A DNA stretch of 64,000 nucleotides from Flavobacteriales bacterium. GTDB taxonomy: Bacteria > Bacteroidota > Bacteroidia > Flavobacteriales_F > PHOS-HE28. The notes under the pieces are model-generated. The model was not told where the DNA came from, did not search any database, and saw nothing but the letters and a program-made list of their open reading frames with translations. The stretch lies in contig JADJOI010000003.1 in the NCBI GenBank assembly GCA_016713875.1, positions 2,790,001 through 2,854,000 on the forward strand, read 5' to 3'. Each line of letters starts with the position of its first letter. The first letter of the stretch is position 1. Of this stretch, positions 28,555-37,733 are shown piece after piece. The position numbers and the translations under genes were made by a program.

Positions 28555-31500
28555 GTGCACCGCCCCTCCCGGTCCATCGGTCTGGCCCTCGGCCTGTTGC
28601 TCGCCTGCGGCGTGTGGGGTTCCAATGGGGTCACCTTCACGGAGAACCGCGGCCAGTGGCCGTCGCAGGTGCTCTTCCGGGCCCACATCCCCGGCGGCGC
28701 GCTCTTCGTGGAGCGCGGGGCCCTCACCTTCGTGCTGGCGGAAGGGGGGGAACAGCACCGGCATGGCCATGCGGAGGAGGGTCATGCGCACAAGGCCCTC
28801 CCCTACCGCGAGCACGCCTACCGGGTGACCTTCGAGGGTGCGACGGGCGGTGTGGGCGAGGGAGTGCGGCCGCTGGGGCATCGCGAGAACCACTTCATCG
28901 GCAACGACCCCGCGCAGTGGGGCGCGGATTGCGGGGTGTACCCCGAGGTGTGGGTCAAGGACCTCTACCCCGGCATCGACCTGCGGGTGGACGGCCGCAA
29001 CGGGCTGAAGTACGACCTGCTGGTATCCCCCGGCTCGGACCCGGACCTCATCCGCATGCGGTACCAGGGGCAGGACGGGCTGGCGATCGAGCAGGGGCGA
29101 CTGGTGGTGCGTACCAGCGCCGGCACGGTGGTGGAAGAGGCGCCCATCGCCTTCGGGCCCAGCGGGGCCATCGCCTGCCGCTACCGCTTGAAGGGCGACC
29201 GGTTGGGCTTCGAGCTGCCGGACGGCCACGACGACCATGGTCTCCTGGTGATCGACCCCACGCTCACCTTCGCGAGCTACTCGGGCAGCACGGCGGACAA
29301 CTTCGGGTTCACCGCCACCTACGATGCATCGGGCAACCTGTATGGAGGAGGCATCGTGTTCGGCTTCGGGTACCCGGTGACGTTGGGGGCCCTACAGCCA
29401 GGGTTGGCGGGCGGCACCATCGACGTGGGCATCAGCAAGTGGGACGCCACCGGAAGCACGCTGCTGTGGAGCACCTATCTGGGCGGGATCCAGAACGAAT
29501 CGCCGCATAGCCTTGTGGTGAACGATGCGGGTGAGCTGTTCGTTCTGGGAAGCACGGGATCGAGCGACTTCCCCACCACGGCGGGTTGCTTCGACAACAG
29601 CTTCGGCGGAGGCCCCTCGCTGAACTTCACCATCGGCTACGGATACAACCACTTCTTCGGCGTGGACGCCTTCGTGGCGCGGTTGAGCGCGGCCGGCAAT
29701 GCGCTGCTGGGCTCCACTTACGTGGGTGGGGCCGGGGCCGACGGCATCAACAACGACGGCGCGCTGGCCTACAACTATGGCGATTCGTTCCGGGGCGAGA
29801 TCGCCCTGGACCCCAACGGGAACCCGGTGGTGGCCACCAGCACGGAGACCGCGGGGATGCCGGTGACGCCGGGTGCGCCGCAGCCAGGCTTCGGGGGCGG
29901 CACGCAGGACGGCTACGTGTTCCGGTTGAACGCCGGCCTGACCACCCTGCTCTGGGCCACTTACGTGGGCGGCACCGGTGACGACAGTGCGTTCGGCGTG
30001 CAGTTCGACAGCAATGGCGAGGTGTTCGTCACCGGGGGCACCACCAGCACCGACCTGCCGATGGCCGGCACGCCCTACGACGGCAGCCACAACGGCAGCG
30101 TGGACGGCTACATCATGCGATACAGCGCCACGGGCAACGCCCTGCTGGGCTCCACGTACCTGGGCACAGCGGCGTACGACCAGAGCTATTTCGTGCAGCT
30201 GGACACGGATGACGAGGTGTATGTCGTGGGGCAGACGCGCGGCAACTATCCGGTGACCCCGGGAAAGTATGCCAACCCGGGCAGCAGCCAGTTCATCCAC
30301 AAGTTCAACCACGCGCTCAGCGGGTCGCTGTGGAGCACGCGCATCGGCAATGGCAGCGGCACGGAGGACATCGCGCCCTCGGCCTTCCTGGTGAGCGACT
30401 GCGGGCAGATCTACTTCTCCGGTTGGGGGGGCGCGGTGAACAACAACGGGGTTCCGAACACGAGCACCACCACCGGGCTGCCCACCACGTCAGGCGCGTT
30501 CCAGACCAGTACGGACGGCAGCGACTTCCACCTGATGGTGCTGGAGCCCGATGCCATCGGCCTGAACTACGCCACCTTTTTCGGAGGCAACCTCAGTTCG
30601 GAGCATGTGGACGGAGGCACCAGCCGCTTCGACAAGAACGGGAACGTGTACCAGGCGGTATGCGCCGGCTGCGGCGGCAACAGCGACTTCCCCACCACGC
30701 CGGGCGCCTGGAGCAACACGAACAACAACCCCAACTGCAACCTCGGGGTGTTCAAGTTCGCCTTGTCGCAGACCCTGGCGGTGATCGCCATCGATGGGCC
30801 GCAGTTCGTGTGCCACCCCGGGCAGGTGCAGTTCGACAACCTGAGCAACGGCGGCAACACGTACACCTGGTCCTTCGGTGACGGTGCCACGAGCACCGAC
30901 TTCGAACCCTCGCACACCTATGGCGCTCCAGGCACCTACACGGTGATGATGGTGCTGGAGGACAGCCTGGACTGCACTCCGCCGGACACGGCCTATGTGA
31001 CCATCGAGGTGGTTGACCCCCTCGATGCGGCGGTGGACAGTGTGCCTCCTGTGTGCGCGGGTGCCAGCGTGCAGCTGCAGGCCAGCGGCGGCACCAGCTA
31101 CGTGTGGAGCCCCGGCACCGGCCTCAACAGCACCACGGTGCCCGACCCGGTGTGCACCCCGGTGGTCACGACCACCTATCAGGTGCTGGTGACCGACCAG
31201 TGCGGCACCGACACGGCCTTCGTGGAGGTCGAAGTGGACGACCCGGCCGGCTTCGCGGGGCCCGACGCGGTGATGTGCGTGGGCGATGCGGTGACGATCA
31301 GCGCCAGCGGGGGCGCCACCTACAGCTGGAGCCCGGCCAACTTCGTGAACGACCCCACGAGCGCCACACCTCTGGCCTCTCCGCCGGACACCACGCTCTT
31401 CACCATCACCATCGTGACGGCCGATGGCTGCGTGGGCGTCGACTCGGTCCTGGTGACGGTGCAGTTCACTCCACCCGATCCGATCTCTGCGGACACCGTC

Positions 31501-32415
31501 GTGTGCGAGGGTGGCAGCGTGCAGCTGCAAGTGAGCGGGGGCGACAGCTACGCGTGGATCCCAGCGCCCGGCCTTACAACGCTCAGTGTTCCCGATCCCG
31601 TGGTGACCCCGCCGGTGACCACGGACTATGTGGTGCTGGTGAGCAACACCTGCGGCACCACGCCGGACACGGTGACCGTGCTGGTGGTGGTGCCGATGGC
31701 CGATGCGTGGCCGGACACGCTCGTGTGCCCCAACGCGCCGGTCCCCCTCTTCGCCAGCGGAGGGGTGACCTACGTATGGAGCCCGTCGCAGGGCCTGGAC
31801 AACGACACCAGCGCCACGCCCATCGCCACGGTGGGCACACCCACGGTGTTCTCGGTGATCAGCACGGACGCCTACGGCTGCAGTGACACGGCGCAGGTGC
31901 GGATCGATCTGCTGCCCCAACCCGTGGTGAACGCGGGCCCCGATGTGTCGATCGACTACGGGGACGCCACCACCTTGTTCGCCGTCGGTGAGGGGGTGTT
32001 CCTCTGGAGCCCTGAGCTCTTCGTGGAGGGGACCAACGGTGCGTTGCTCACGGTGCGCCCGGAGACCAGCACGCTGTACACCGTGCAGATGACGGACAGC
32101 AACGGCTGCCTGGCCACGGACCAGGTGCTGGTGATCATCGACGGCTCGCTGTACGTGCCGAACACCTTCACCCCCAACGAGGACGGCATCAACGACACCT
32201 TCTTCGCGCTGGGTAAGGAGATCGACACCTTCCGGATGATGGTGTTCAACCGGTGGGGTGAGATGATCTTCGAGACGGACGTGCTGACGGGCCGCTGGGA
32301 CGGGACGTACAACGGCGTAGGCTCACCGATCGACACCTACGTCTGGCGCGTGGACTACACGGAGCTGAACGGCGAGGACCACATCCTTTACGGGCACGTG
32401 AACCTGGTGCGCTAG
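28555..32415 (+). CDS. Large T9SS type B surface protein with SBBP, PKD and Ig-like modules
   Basis: 1286 residues; GTG start at 28555 leading a signal peptide (GLALGLLLACGVWGS). The N-terminal ~220 residues (FTENRGQWPSQVLFRAHIPGGALFVERG... GNDPAQWGADCGVYPEVWVKDLYPGIDL) match the domain common ahead of SBBP repeats. SBBP beta-propeller repeats follow to about residue 740 (LLWSTYLGG, LLGSTYLGT). Next come a PKD domain (YTWSFGDGATSTDFEPSHTY) and four Ig-like repeats with SYVWSPGTGL motifs. The C-terminus is a gliding-motility/type B sorting domain (VPNTFTPNEDGINDTF... VFNRWGEMIFET... WDGTYNG). It is probably a surface adhesin. Its stop shares the CTAG with the stop of the opposing ACMSD gene. 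Confidence 0.92.
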   Translation: MHRPSRSIGLALGLLLACGVWGSNGVTFTENRGQWPSQVLFRAHIPGGALFVERGALTFVLAEGGEQHRHGHAEEGHAHKALPYREHAYRVTFEGATGGVGEGVRPLGHRENHFIGNDPAQWGADCGVYPEVWVKDLYPGIDLRVDGRNGLKYDLLVSPGSDPDLIRMRYQGQDGLAIEQGRLVVRTSAGTVVEEAPIAFGPSGAIACRYRLKGDRLGFELPDGHDDHGLLVIDPTLTFASYSGSTADNFGFTATYDASGNLYGGGIVFGFGYPVTLGALQPGLAGGTIDVGISKWDATGSTLLWSTYLGGIQNESPHSLVVNDAGELFVLGSTGSSDFPTTAGCFDNSFGGGPSLNFTIGYGYNHFFGVDAFVARLSAAGNALLGSTYVGGAGADGINNDGALAYNYGDSFRGEIALDPNGNPVVATSTETAGMPVTPGAPQPGFGGGTQDGYVFRLNAGLTTLLWATYVGGTGDDSAFGVQFDSNGEVFVTGGTTSTDLPMAGTPYDGSHNGSVDGYIMRYSATGNALLGSTYLGTAAYDQSYFVQLDTDDEVYVVGQTRGNYPVTPGKYANPGSSQFIHKFNHALSGSLWSTRIGNGSGTEDIAPSAFLVSDCGQIYFSGWGGAVNNNGVPNTSTTTGLPTTSGAFQTSTDGSDFHLMVLEPDAIGLNYATFFGGNLSSEHVDGGTSRFDKNGNVYQAVCAGCGGNSDFPTTPGAWSNTNNNPNCNLGVFKFALSQTLAVIAIDGPQFVCHPGQVQFDNLSNGGNTYTWSFGDGATSTDFEPSHTYGAPGTYTVMMVLEDSLDCTPPDTAYVTIEVVDPLDAAVDSVPPVCAGASVQLQASGGTSYVWSPGTGLNSTTVPDPVCTPVVTTTYQVLVTDQCGTDTAFVEVEVDDPAGFAGPDAVMCVGDAVTISASGGATYSWSPANFVNDPTSATPLASPPDTTLFTITIVTADGCVGVDSVLVTVQFTPPDPISADTVVCEGGSVQLQVSGGDSYAWIPAPGLTTLSVPDPVVTPPVTTDYVVLVSNTCGTTPDTVTVLVVVPMADAWPDTLVCPNAPVPLFASGGVTYVWSPSQGLDNDTSATPIATVGTPTVFSVISTDAYGCSDTAQVRIDLLPQPVVNAGPDVSIDYGDATTLFAVGEGVFLWSPELFVEGTNGALLTVRPETSTLYTVQMTDSNGCLATDQVLVIIDGSLYVPNTFTPNEDGINDTFFALGKEIDTFRMMVFNRWGEMIFETDVLTGRWDGTYNGVGSPIDTYVWRVDYTELNGEDHILYGHVNLVR

Positions 32416-33437
32416 CTGCCCGGCACGAACCGCTGTCGGGGCAGGTCGAGCCAGCTCAGGGCGGCACCGCTCAACAACATCTCCTTGCGCGCATCGTCCC
32501 AGGGCATGCTGCGGATCATGGACCCGGGCTCGAGCTCACCGAGCGGGAAGGGATAGTCCGTGCCCAGGGCCACGCGTTCCGCGCCCAGCATGTCCACCAC
32601 GAGCTTCAGGATCGCCGGATCGTGCACCAGGGCGTCGATCCAGAAGCGACCGAGGTAGGCCTTGGGCGGAACCTGGTTGTCCACGGCGCACAGGTCGGGG
32701 CGCACCTCGAAGCCGTGCTGGATGCGTCCGAGCGTGGCTGGAAAGCTGCCGCCGCCATGCGCAAAGGCCACGCGCAGCCGAGGTAGCCGCTCCAACAGCC
32801 CGCTGAAGATCATGGAGGTGATGGCGAGGGTGGTCTCCGCGGGCATGCCCACCAGCCAGGGCAGCCAGTATTTGTCCATGCGTTCCTTGCCCAGCATGTC
32901 CCATGGGTGAACGAACACGGCCATGCCGAGGGCCTCACACGCCTGGAAGATCTCGAGGAATCGCGGGTCGCCCAGGTTGATCCCTTCGACATGCGTGCCG
33001 ATCTGGATCCCGCTGAGGCCGATGGCCCGGCAGCGCTCCAGTTCCTGCACGGCCAGCGCGGTGTCCTGCATGGGCACGGTGCCCAGGCCCACGAAGCGGT
33101 GCGGCCAGCGGTCCACGATGCCGGCGATGTGGTCATTGAGGAAGCGCGAGAGCTCCAGGGCGTCCTGCGGCCGGGCCCAGTAGCTGAACATCACCGGCAC
33201 GGTGCTCAGCACCTGGGCATGCACGCGGTGACCGCCGCACTCGTCCAGCCGCACCAAGGGGTCCCAGCAATTGGCCTGCACCTCGCGGAAGAACTTGTCA
33301 TCCATCATCATGCGTGCGCAGCCCGGGCGATGATGATCCAGGTGGATGAAGCCCTTGTAGCCGAAGCGGGCCCCGAAATCCGGGATGTGCTCCGGCAGGA
33401 TGTGCGTGTGGACGTCGATGGCCAGCAGCTCGGCCAT
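32412..33437 (-). CDS. 2-amino-3-carboxymuconate-6-semialdehyde decarboxylase (ACMSD)
   Basis: 341 residues, the family length. ACMSD decarboxylates the ring-opened product of 3-hydroxyanthranilate in tryptophan/kynurenine breakdown. Metal-binding features of the amidohydrolase fold are visible: DVHTHILPEH (His10, His12), AVFVHPWDMLG, FAHGGGSFPATLGR and LGTDYPFPLGE. The start overlaps the last base of the 3-HAO stop, so the two genes form an operon in pathway order. The family call is strong; a 2-hydroxy analogue substrate is less likely given the neighbour. Confidence 0.93.
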   Translation of the reverse strand: MAELLAIDVHTHILPEHIPDFGARFGYKGFIHLDHHRPGCARMMMDDKFFREVQANCWDPLVRLDECGGHRVHAQVLSTVPVMFSYWARPQDALELSRFLNDHIAGIVDRWPHRFVGLGTVPMQDTALAVQELERCRAIGLSGIQIGTHVEGINLGDPRFLEIFQACEALGMAVFVHPWDMLGKERMDKYWLPWLVGMPAETTLAITSMIFSGLLERLPRLRVAFAHGGGSFPATLGRIQHGFEVRPDLCAVDNQVPPKAYLGRFWIDALVHDPAILKLVVDMLGAERVALGTDYPFPLGELEPGSMIRSMPWDDARKEMLLSGAALSWLDLPRQRFVPGS

Positions 33438-33967
33438 CAGGAGAAGCGCGGATCGGTGGCCATCACATGACCGCAGTTCCGGCAGGTGCGCAGGTCCTCG
33501 CTCGCGTAGAACTCCCTGAAGCGCGGCAGGAAGTCCACCTCGATGTTGTGCAGTACGAAGCGGTACTCATGCAACAGGGTGTTGCACTTCTCGCAGTACC
33601 ACTGCAATCCGTCCTCCAGTTCCCGGTCATCGCGCTTGCATTCGATCACCAGGCCCACGGTATTGGGACCTCGACGGGGCTGGTGCGGCACGTTCGCGGG
33701 CAGCAGGAACATCTCGCCTTCCCGGATGGGGATGGTGACGGCCTTTCCGTCCTCCTGGATGCCCACCTCGATGTCGCCCTCCACCTGGTAGAAGAGCTCC
33801 TCGGTCTGGTTGAAATGGTAATCCTTGCGCGCGTTGGGGCCGCCGACGATCATGACGATGTAGTCACCGGCGTCCGCATAGAGATTCTTGTTACCGACCG
33901 GCGGCTTGAGCAGCGCTCGGTTGTCGGCGATCCATTGCTTGAGGTTGAACGGTCGGCGGACGGCCAT
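33437..33967 (-). CDS. 3-hydroxyanthranilate 3,4-dioxygenase
   Basis: 176 residues. It opens the aromatic ring of 3-hydroxyanthranilate using Fe(II) and O2. The cupin ligands His51, Glu57 and His95 are at the positions expected for bacterial HAO. Arg47 and Arg99 fit the substrate pocket. The C-terminal rubredoxin-like iron site has both pairs, WYCEKCN (Cys125, Cys128) and TCRNCGH (Cys162, Cys165). It is followed by ACMSD with a 1-nt overlap, so the ring-opened product passes directly to the next enzyme. A TAACTTGC -7-like sequence lies 19 nt upstream. Confidence 0.96.
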   Translation of the reverse strand: MAVRRPFNLKQWIADNRALLKPPVGNKNLYADAGDYIVMIVGGPNARKDYHFNQTEELFYQVEGDIEVGIQEDGKAVTIPIREGEMFLLPANVPHQPRRGPNTVGLVIECKRDDRELEDGLQWYCEKCNTLLHEYRFVLHNIEVDFLPRFREFYASEDLRTCRNCGHVMATDPRFS

Positions 33968-34019
33968 GGCGGTGGTTTGTTCCGCCGCAAGTTAGGACCG
34001 CCCGGGGGGATGGCCCCGA

Positions 34020-34580
34020 TCAGCGTTCGCGCTTCTCGACCCGACCGGCCATCAACAGCAAGGCGCCGTTGGTGCGCTGCATGCCCATGGTCCATTCGGG
34101 GTCCTGGGCGAACACTCCGGCACGTTCATCGTAGCGGATGCGGGCAAAGGGGAAATCGAGCTCGTCGGTGCTCACCCCGTTGTACTTCGCCTCGGCCAGC
34201 ATGCCGATGTCCATCACCAGGGGTTCGAAGAACAGGTCATCGGGGGCTTTGGGGAAGTGCGTATCGATCTGCACCCGCTTGGGCACGAAGCCGGCCTTGC
34301 GGAACTCGATGCTGAAGCTGCGGTTCAACGCCAGGCCCAGGGCGAACTTGCCGCTCTTGTCGGTGGTGATCGCACCGACACGCTCATTGTCGCGATAGGT
34401 GATCACTTCGCAGCCCTCCAGCTTGTTCTCGCCATCGGTGATGCGGCCCGTGATGGGCAGCACCACCTCATCCTGGCCGGACTGCGCGGTCGCCGATCCG
34501 GTGGACAACAGGGCGGAAAGCAGGAACACGACCGCGTGGGTCCGGTGCGGTCGGCGGATGCGGAAAAGGACAGGGGTCAT
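34020..34580 (-). CDS. Exported protein with carboxypeptidase-regulatory-like domain
   Basis: 186 residues with a signal peptide (VVFLLSALLSTGSATAQ). Residues ~42-105 form one Ig-like fold of the carboxypeptidase regulatory/CNA-B type (ITGRITDGENKLEGCEVITYRDNERVG... TDKSGKFAL... FRKAGFVPKRVQI). The rest is unrecognised. It lies 52 nt upstream of the 3-HAO gene on the same strand but is not obviously part of that pathway. Single-domain proteins of this kind are common envelope proteins in Bacteroidota. Confidence 0.75.
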   Translation of the reverse strand: MTPVLFRIRRPHRTHAVVFLLSALLSTGSATAQSGQDEVVLPITGRITDGENKLEGCEVITYRDNERVGAITTDKSGKFALGLALNRSFSIEFRKAGFVPKRVQIDTHFPKAPDDLFFEPLVMDIGMLAEAKYNGVSTDELDFPFARIRYDERAGVFAQDPEWTMGMQRTNGALLLMAGRVEKRER

Positions 34581-34622
34581 GGGCCCCTGATACGCGCACC
34601 GTGTCCCTGCGGTTGCGGACGG

Positions 34623-35678
34623 TCAGCGCACCACGCGATGCACCACCGGGGGTCGGCCCTCGCGCTCCAAACGCACCAGCAAGGCCCCTCGGGCAGCATC
34701 ACCCAGCGCTATCCGCGTGTTGGCGCCACCAGGCGCCCAACTGCGGTGCAGGTGTCGACCGACAGCGTCCAGCACGGTGACCCAGGCGCCCTGGGCCGTC
34801 CCGATCAGCAGATCCTCCCGGTCCATCCACGCGGCATTGGTGTCCTGTTGCGGACCGTCGATGCCCGTGCAAAGCTCCACGAACAGCTCCACGAAGTTGG
34901 TGCTCAGCTCCAGGCAGGCCCCGTCGCTGGTCAGGTCGCGAATGGACAGGCCGCTCTCCAGGCCGAACAGGGATCCATCCCAGCTTACGGCGTGGATCCG
35001 ATAGGGCGCATCGCGCAGGGTATCGGCCTCCAGCACACCCCCTGGAAGCTCGGCGATGATGTTGTCGCTCTCATCGCACAACACCAGGATCACCGGTGCA
35101 GTGCCCTGCGAGAAGCTCACGAAGGTGAACGGATCGGAGAACCCGTCCTTGCAGATGGTGACGGCGGTGTCCCCCAGGTCCGTCTTCACGATGTTGCCGT
35201 CGCAGAGCAGCGGCGGCATGGCCGCGCTGAGGCAGATGCCGAAAGTGCCCGCCGCGCCGAAGTCGGTGTTGGTGAAGACCCGGATGCGGTAGTTCGTACC
35301 GGGCGTGGTGGGGACGGCGAACTCGAAGAGCGGCCAGACACCGCAGACGAACGCACTGGCCAGGCAGCTGTCCGGCATCACCTCGCTGCCCCAGTCGGTC
35401 ATGGTGCCGGGCAGCAGGCGCAGGAACACCTCGCTATGGATGTCGCTGTTGAAGCTGTACCACACATCCGGAAAGGAGAGGCCGTTGCCATCGCAGACGG
35501 GCAGATCACCGCCCCAGGTGGCCTGCCCATTGTCGCCCGGTACGGCGAGCAGCGGACACTCCAGCAGATCGTTGATGGGCAGCGGCTGCGGAAAGGCGCA
35601 GCTATCGTTCGCGGGGATCTGGGCGGCCAGCGGCAGCACGAGGGCAGCGGCGGCAAGCAGGGTCAGGATGCGGGCCAT
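34623..35678 (-). CDS. Secreted protein with one Cys-rich module and C-terminal sorting-like end
   Basis: 351 residues with a signal peptide (LTLLAAAALVLPLAAQ). The first module (IPANDSCAFPQPLPI... DVWYSFNSDIHSEVFLRL... TNYRIRVFTNTDFGAAGTFGICLS) is the same type as repeated in the two genes upstream. The C-terminal ~70 residues (VTVLDAVGRHLHRSW... ALLVRLEREGRPPVVHRVVR) resemble a T9SS type A domain. A CCAAGGTA sequence (TACCTTGG on the minus strand) lies 19-26 nt upstream. Probably an outer-surface protein; binding partner unknown. Confidence 0.75.
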   Translation of the reverse strand: MARILTLLAAAALVLPLAAQIPANDSCAFPQPLPINDLLECPLLAVPGDNGQATWGGDLPVCDGNGLSFPDVWYSFNSDIHSEVFLRLLPGTMTDWGSEVMPDSCLASAFVCGVWPLFEFAVPTTPGTNYRIRVFTNTDFGAAGTFGICLSAAMPPLLCDGNIVKTDLGDTAVTICKDGFSDPFTFVSFSQGTAPVILVLCDESDNIIAELPGGVLEADTLRDAPYRIHAVSWDGSLFGLESGLSIRDLTSDGACLELSTNFVELFVELCTGIDGPQQDTNAAWMDREDLLIGTAQGAWVTVLDAVGRHLHRSWAPGGANTRIALGDAARGALLVRLEREGRPPVVHRVVR

Positions 35679-35723
35679 GGGACGGGATAGGACCCGCCAA
35701 GGTAGCTTGGATCCGACAACGGA

Positions 35724-37715
35724 CTACCGGACCGTGATCCGGCGCTGCCAACTGCCGTTGGTCGTCTCGCAGCGCAGGACGTAGCCGCCGGGCGCGACTC
35801 CGGACAGATCCACCCGGCTCACCTCGCCAGTGGCCAGGCTCCGCTGACCGGACAGCATGACCCGACCCATCAGGTCGGTCAGGCTGAGACGCACCGGGCC
35901 TGTGGGACCGGACCAGCGCACATCGACGAACCCCTGGGCGGGATCCGGATACACCGTGATCGGGTCCTCGACCACCGTGGCATCCACCGCCGTGGTGATG
36001 TCCGCGCCGATGCAGAGCAGGAAGTCGCCGCCGGGCCCGATGTCCGAGTTGGACATCACCCGCACATAGTGGGGCTGGTTGGGCGTGGTGTTCACCGTGA
36101 CCGCGCCCGTCGGGGAGAGCACACAGGCCACCTCGGCACCACCACACCCCTCGTACACGGCCAGGGCCGCATTGCTCATGGTGAGGTTCTCCAACGTGAT
36201 CTGCACCTGGGTGTTCACGCCCGGCTCGAAGATGTACCACACGTCCTGATAGCCGTTCTGCGAGAGAGCGCATGTGGGATCGTTGAAGGACAAGGTCGCG
36301 CCAGTGGTATATCCGTCGGTGGAACTGGCCGGGCAGTCCTGCAGCGGCAGTACCGCGATGTAGGCCGCGCTGGCACACTCATCGTTGGACGGGGGCGCCG
36401 GACAGGCGGTGGCCGACACGGTGAGGACATAATCACCGGTGGAGCCCGATCCGAAGCTCCCCACGGGGATGTAGTAGGTGCCCGGAGCAAGGCCCACGAA
36501 GACCATTTCGACATTGGTGTCCACGCAGGTGAAATCCGCCTGTGCCGTGAACAGGATCTGGTCGGCCGGGCAGGTCGTGGTGAGCGCCGGGTACACCTCG
36601 TCGAAGGCGGGCGTGGAACCGCAGTACGTGATGGTCACGTTGGCGCAATCGCCCAGGGTGAAGGCATGCCACACCTTGGGGACCCCATCGTTGAGCAAGC
36701 TCGTGGTGGCGGCATCGGCAAGCGTCGTGGCGCCCGTGTTGTTCCCCGTGAACGTGATCGTGCCTCCCGAGGCCAGCGGGTCGGCCGTGACCGTGGCACA
36801 GAGGTCGTTCGCCGGGGCCGTTCCACCGCCCTGCACACAGATGGTGAAGGTGGGGCCGGACGGCTGCCCGCCGTACCAATCATAGACGCGCACGAAGTAG
36901 GTGTTCCCGACGGTCAGGTTGCTGAGCAGCACGGTCTCCGTGGCGCCCAGTGCGCCCTGGTCGGAGCAGGCGATGTTCGTGGTGGCTCCGCAGCTGCCCT
37001 CCAGCACATCGATCACGGCGTTGAAGCCCAGGGAGGGCTCCACCACGACCGAATGCTCGGTGGTCGTGGCCTCGAAACTGAACCACACATCATCGTTGGC
37101 ATCGCCGGTGAACCCACCGCATACGATCGCCGGAAGCGAGCCGGTGGCACCCAGGGTGGTACCATTGACCGGCGTGCAACCGGCATCGGGCACCAGAACG
37201 ATCGCCCCACTGCACTCATCGTTGGCCGGAGGCGGGGTGGTGCAGGTCTGCCCCGTGAAGGTCAAGGTGTACGGGCCGGTGGAACCCGGTTCGTTGATCA
37301 CGGGGAAATAGTACGTGCCCGCCGGCAGGTTCGGGAAGACGATGGTGAGGTTGCCATCACCGCAGGTGACGAACTCGAACACGCCCGTGTTCACGATGTT
37401 GGTGATAGGGCAGCCGATCACCAGGTTGATGAACGAATTGGGGAACGCAGGCGTGGTCCCGCACAGGTCCACCGTAACGTCCATGCACTGGCTCAGGCTG
37501 AAGGCCTCCCACACCTGGGCCGCCCCGAACCCCACCTCATCGGTGGAGCCCGAGCTGTCGCCGTTGCGCACCGCGGGCACGCCAGGCGAGAGGGCCACCA
37601 CGGTGGCGCCCGTGCACAGGTCGTTCACCGGCGCGCCACCACCCTGGGCGGACAAGTGCGGGGCGTGTGCCAGCAGAAGGGCGGACAGGGCCGCGGGAGC
37701 GATGCGGTGGAGCAT
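35724..37715 (-). CDS. Secreted protein with four ~140-residue modules and T9SS type A domain
   Basis: 663 residues with a signal peptide (ALSALLLAHAPHLSAQG). Four modules each begin with a ND-C motif (PVNDLC, PANDEC, PANDLC, PSNDEC) and contain a VW-F segment. Modules 1 and 3 contain PAGTYYFPV or APGTYYIPV. Modules 2 and 4 are of a second, PPC-like kind (YFVRVYDWYGG, HYVRVMSNSDIG). The C-terminal domain (VYPDPAQGFVDVRWSGPTG... LTDLMGRVMLSG... WQRRITVR) is T9SS type A. Neighbours on the same strand share the architecture, so the three are probably paralogues. Confidence 0.85.
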   Translation of the reverse strand: MLHRIAPAALSALLLAHAPHLSAQGGGAPVNDLCTGATVVALSPGVPAVRNGDSSGSTDEVGFGAAQVWEAFSLSQCMDVTVDLCGTTPAFPNSFINLVIGCPITNIVNTGVFEFVTCGDGNLTIVFPNLPAGTYYFPVINEPGSTGPYTLTFTGQTCTTPPPANDECSGAIVLVPDAGCTPVNGTTLGATGSLPAIVCGGFTGDANDDVWFSFEATTTEHSVVVEPSLGFNAVIDVLEGSCGATTNIACSDQGALGATETVLLSNLTVGNTYFVRVYDWYGGQPSGPTFTICVQGGGTAPANDLCATVTADPLASGGTITFTGNNTGATTLADAATTSLLNDGVPKVWHAFTLGDCANVTITYCGSTPAFDEVYPALTTTCPADQILFTAQADFTCVDTNVEMVFVGLAPGTYYIPVGSFGSGSTGDYVLTVSATACPAPPSNDECASAAYIAVLPLQDCPASSTDGYTTGATLSFNDPTCALSQNGYQDVWYIFEPGVNTQVQITLENLTMSNAALAVYEGCGGAEVACVLSPTGAVTVNTTPNQPHYVRVMSNSDIGPGGDFLLCIGADITTAVDATVVEDPITVYPDPAQGFVDVRWSGPTGPVRLSLTDLMGRVMLSGQRSLATGEVSRVDLSGVAPGGYVLRCETTNGSWQRRITVR

Positions 37716-37733
37716 AGGACTCAGGTTAAGCGG

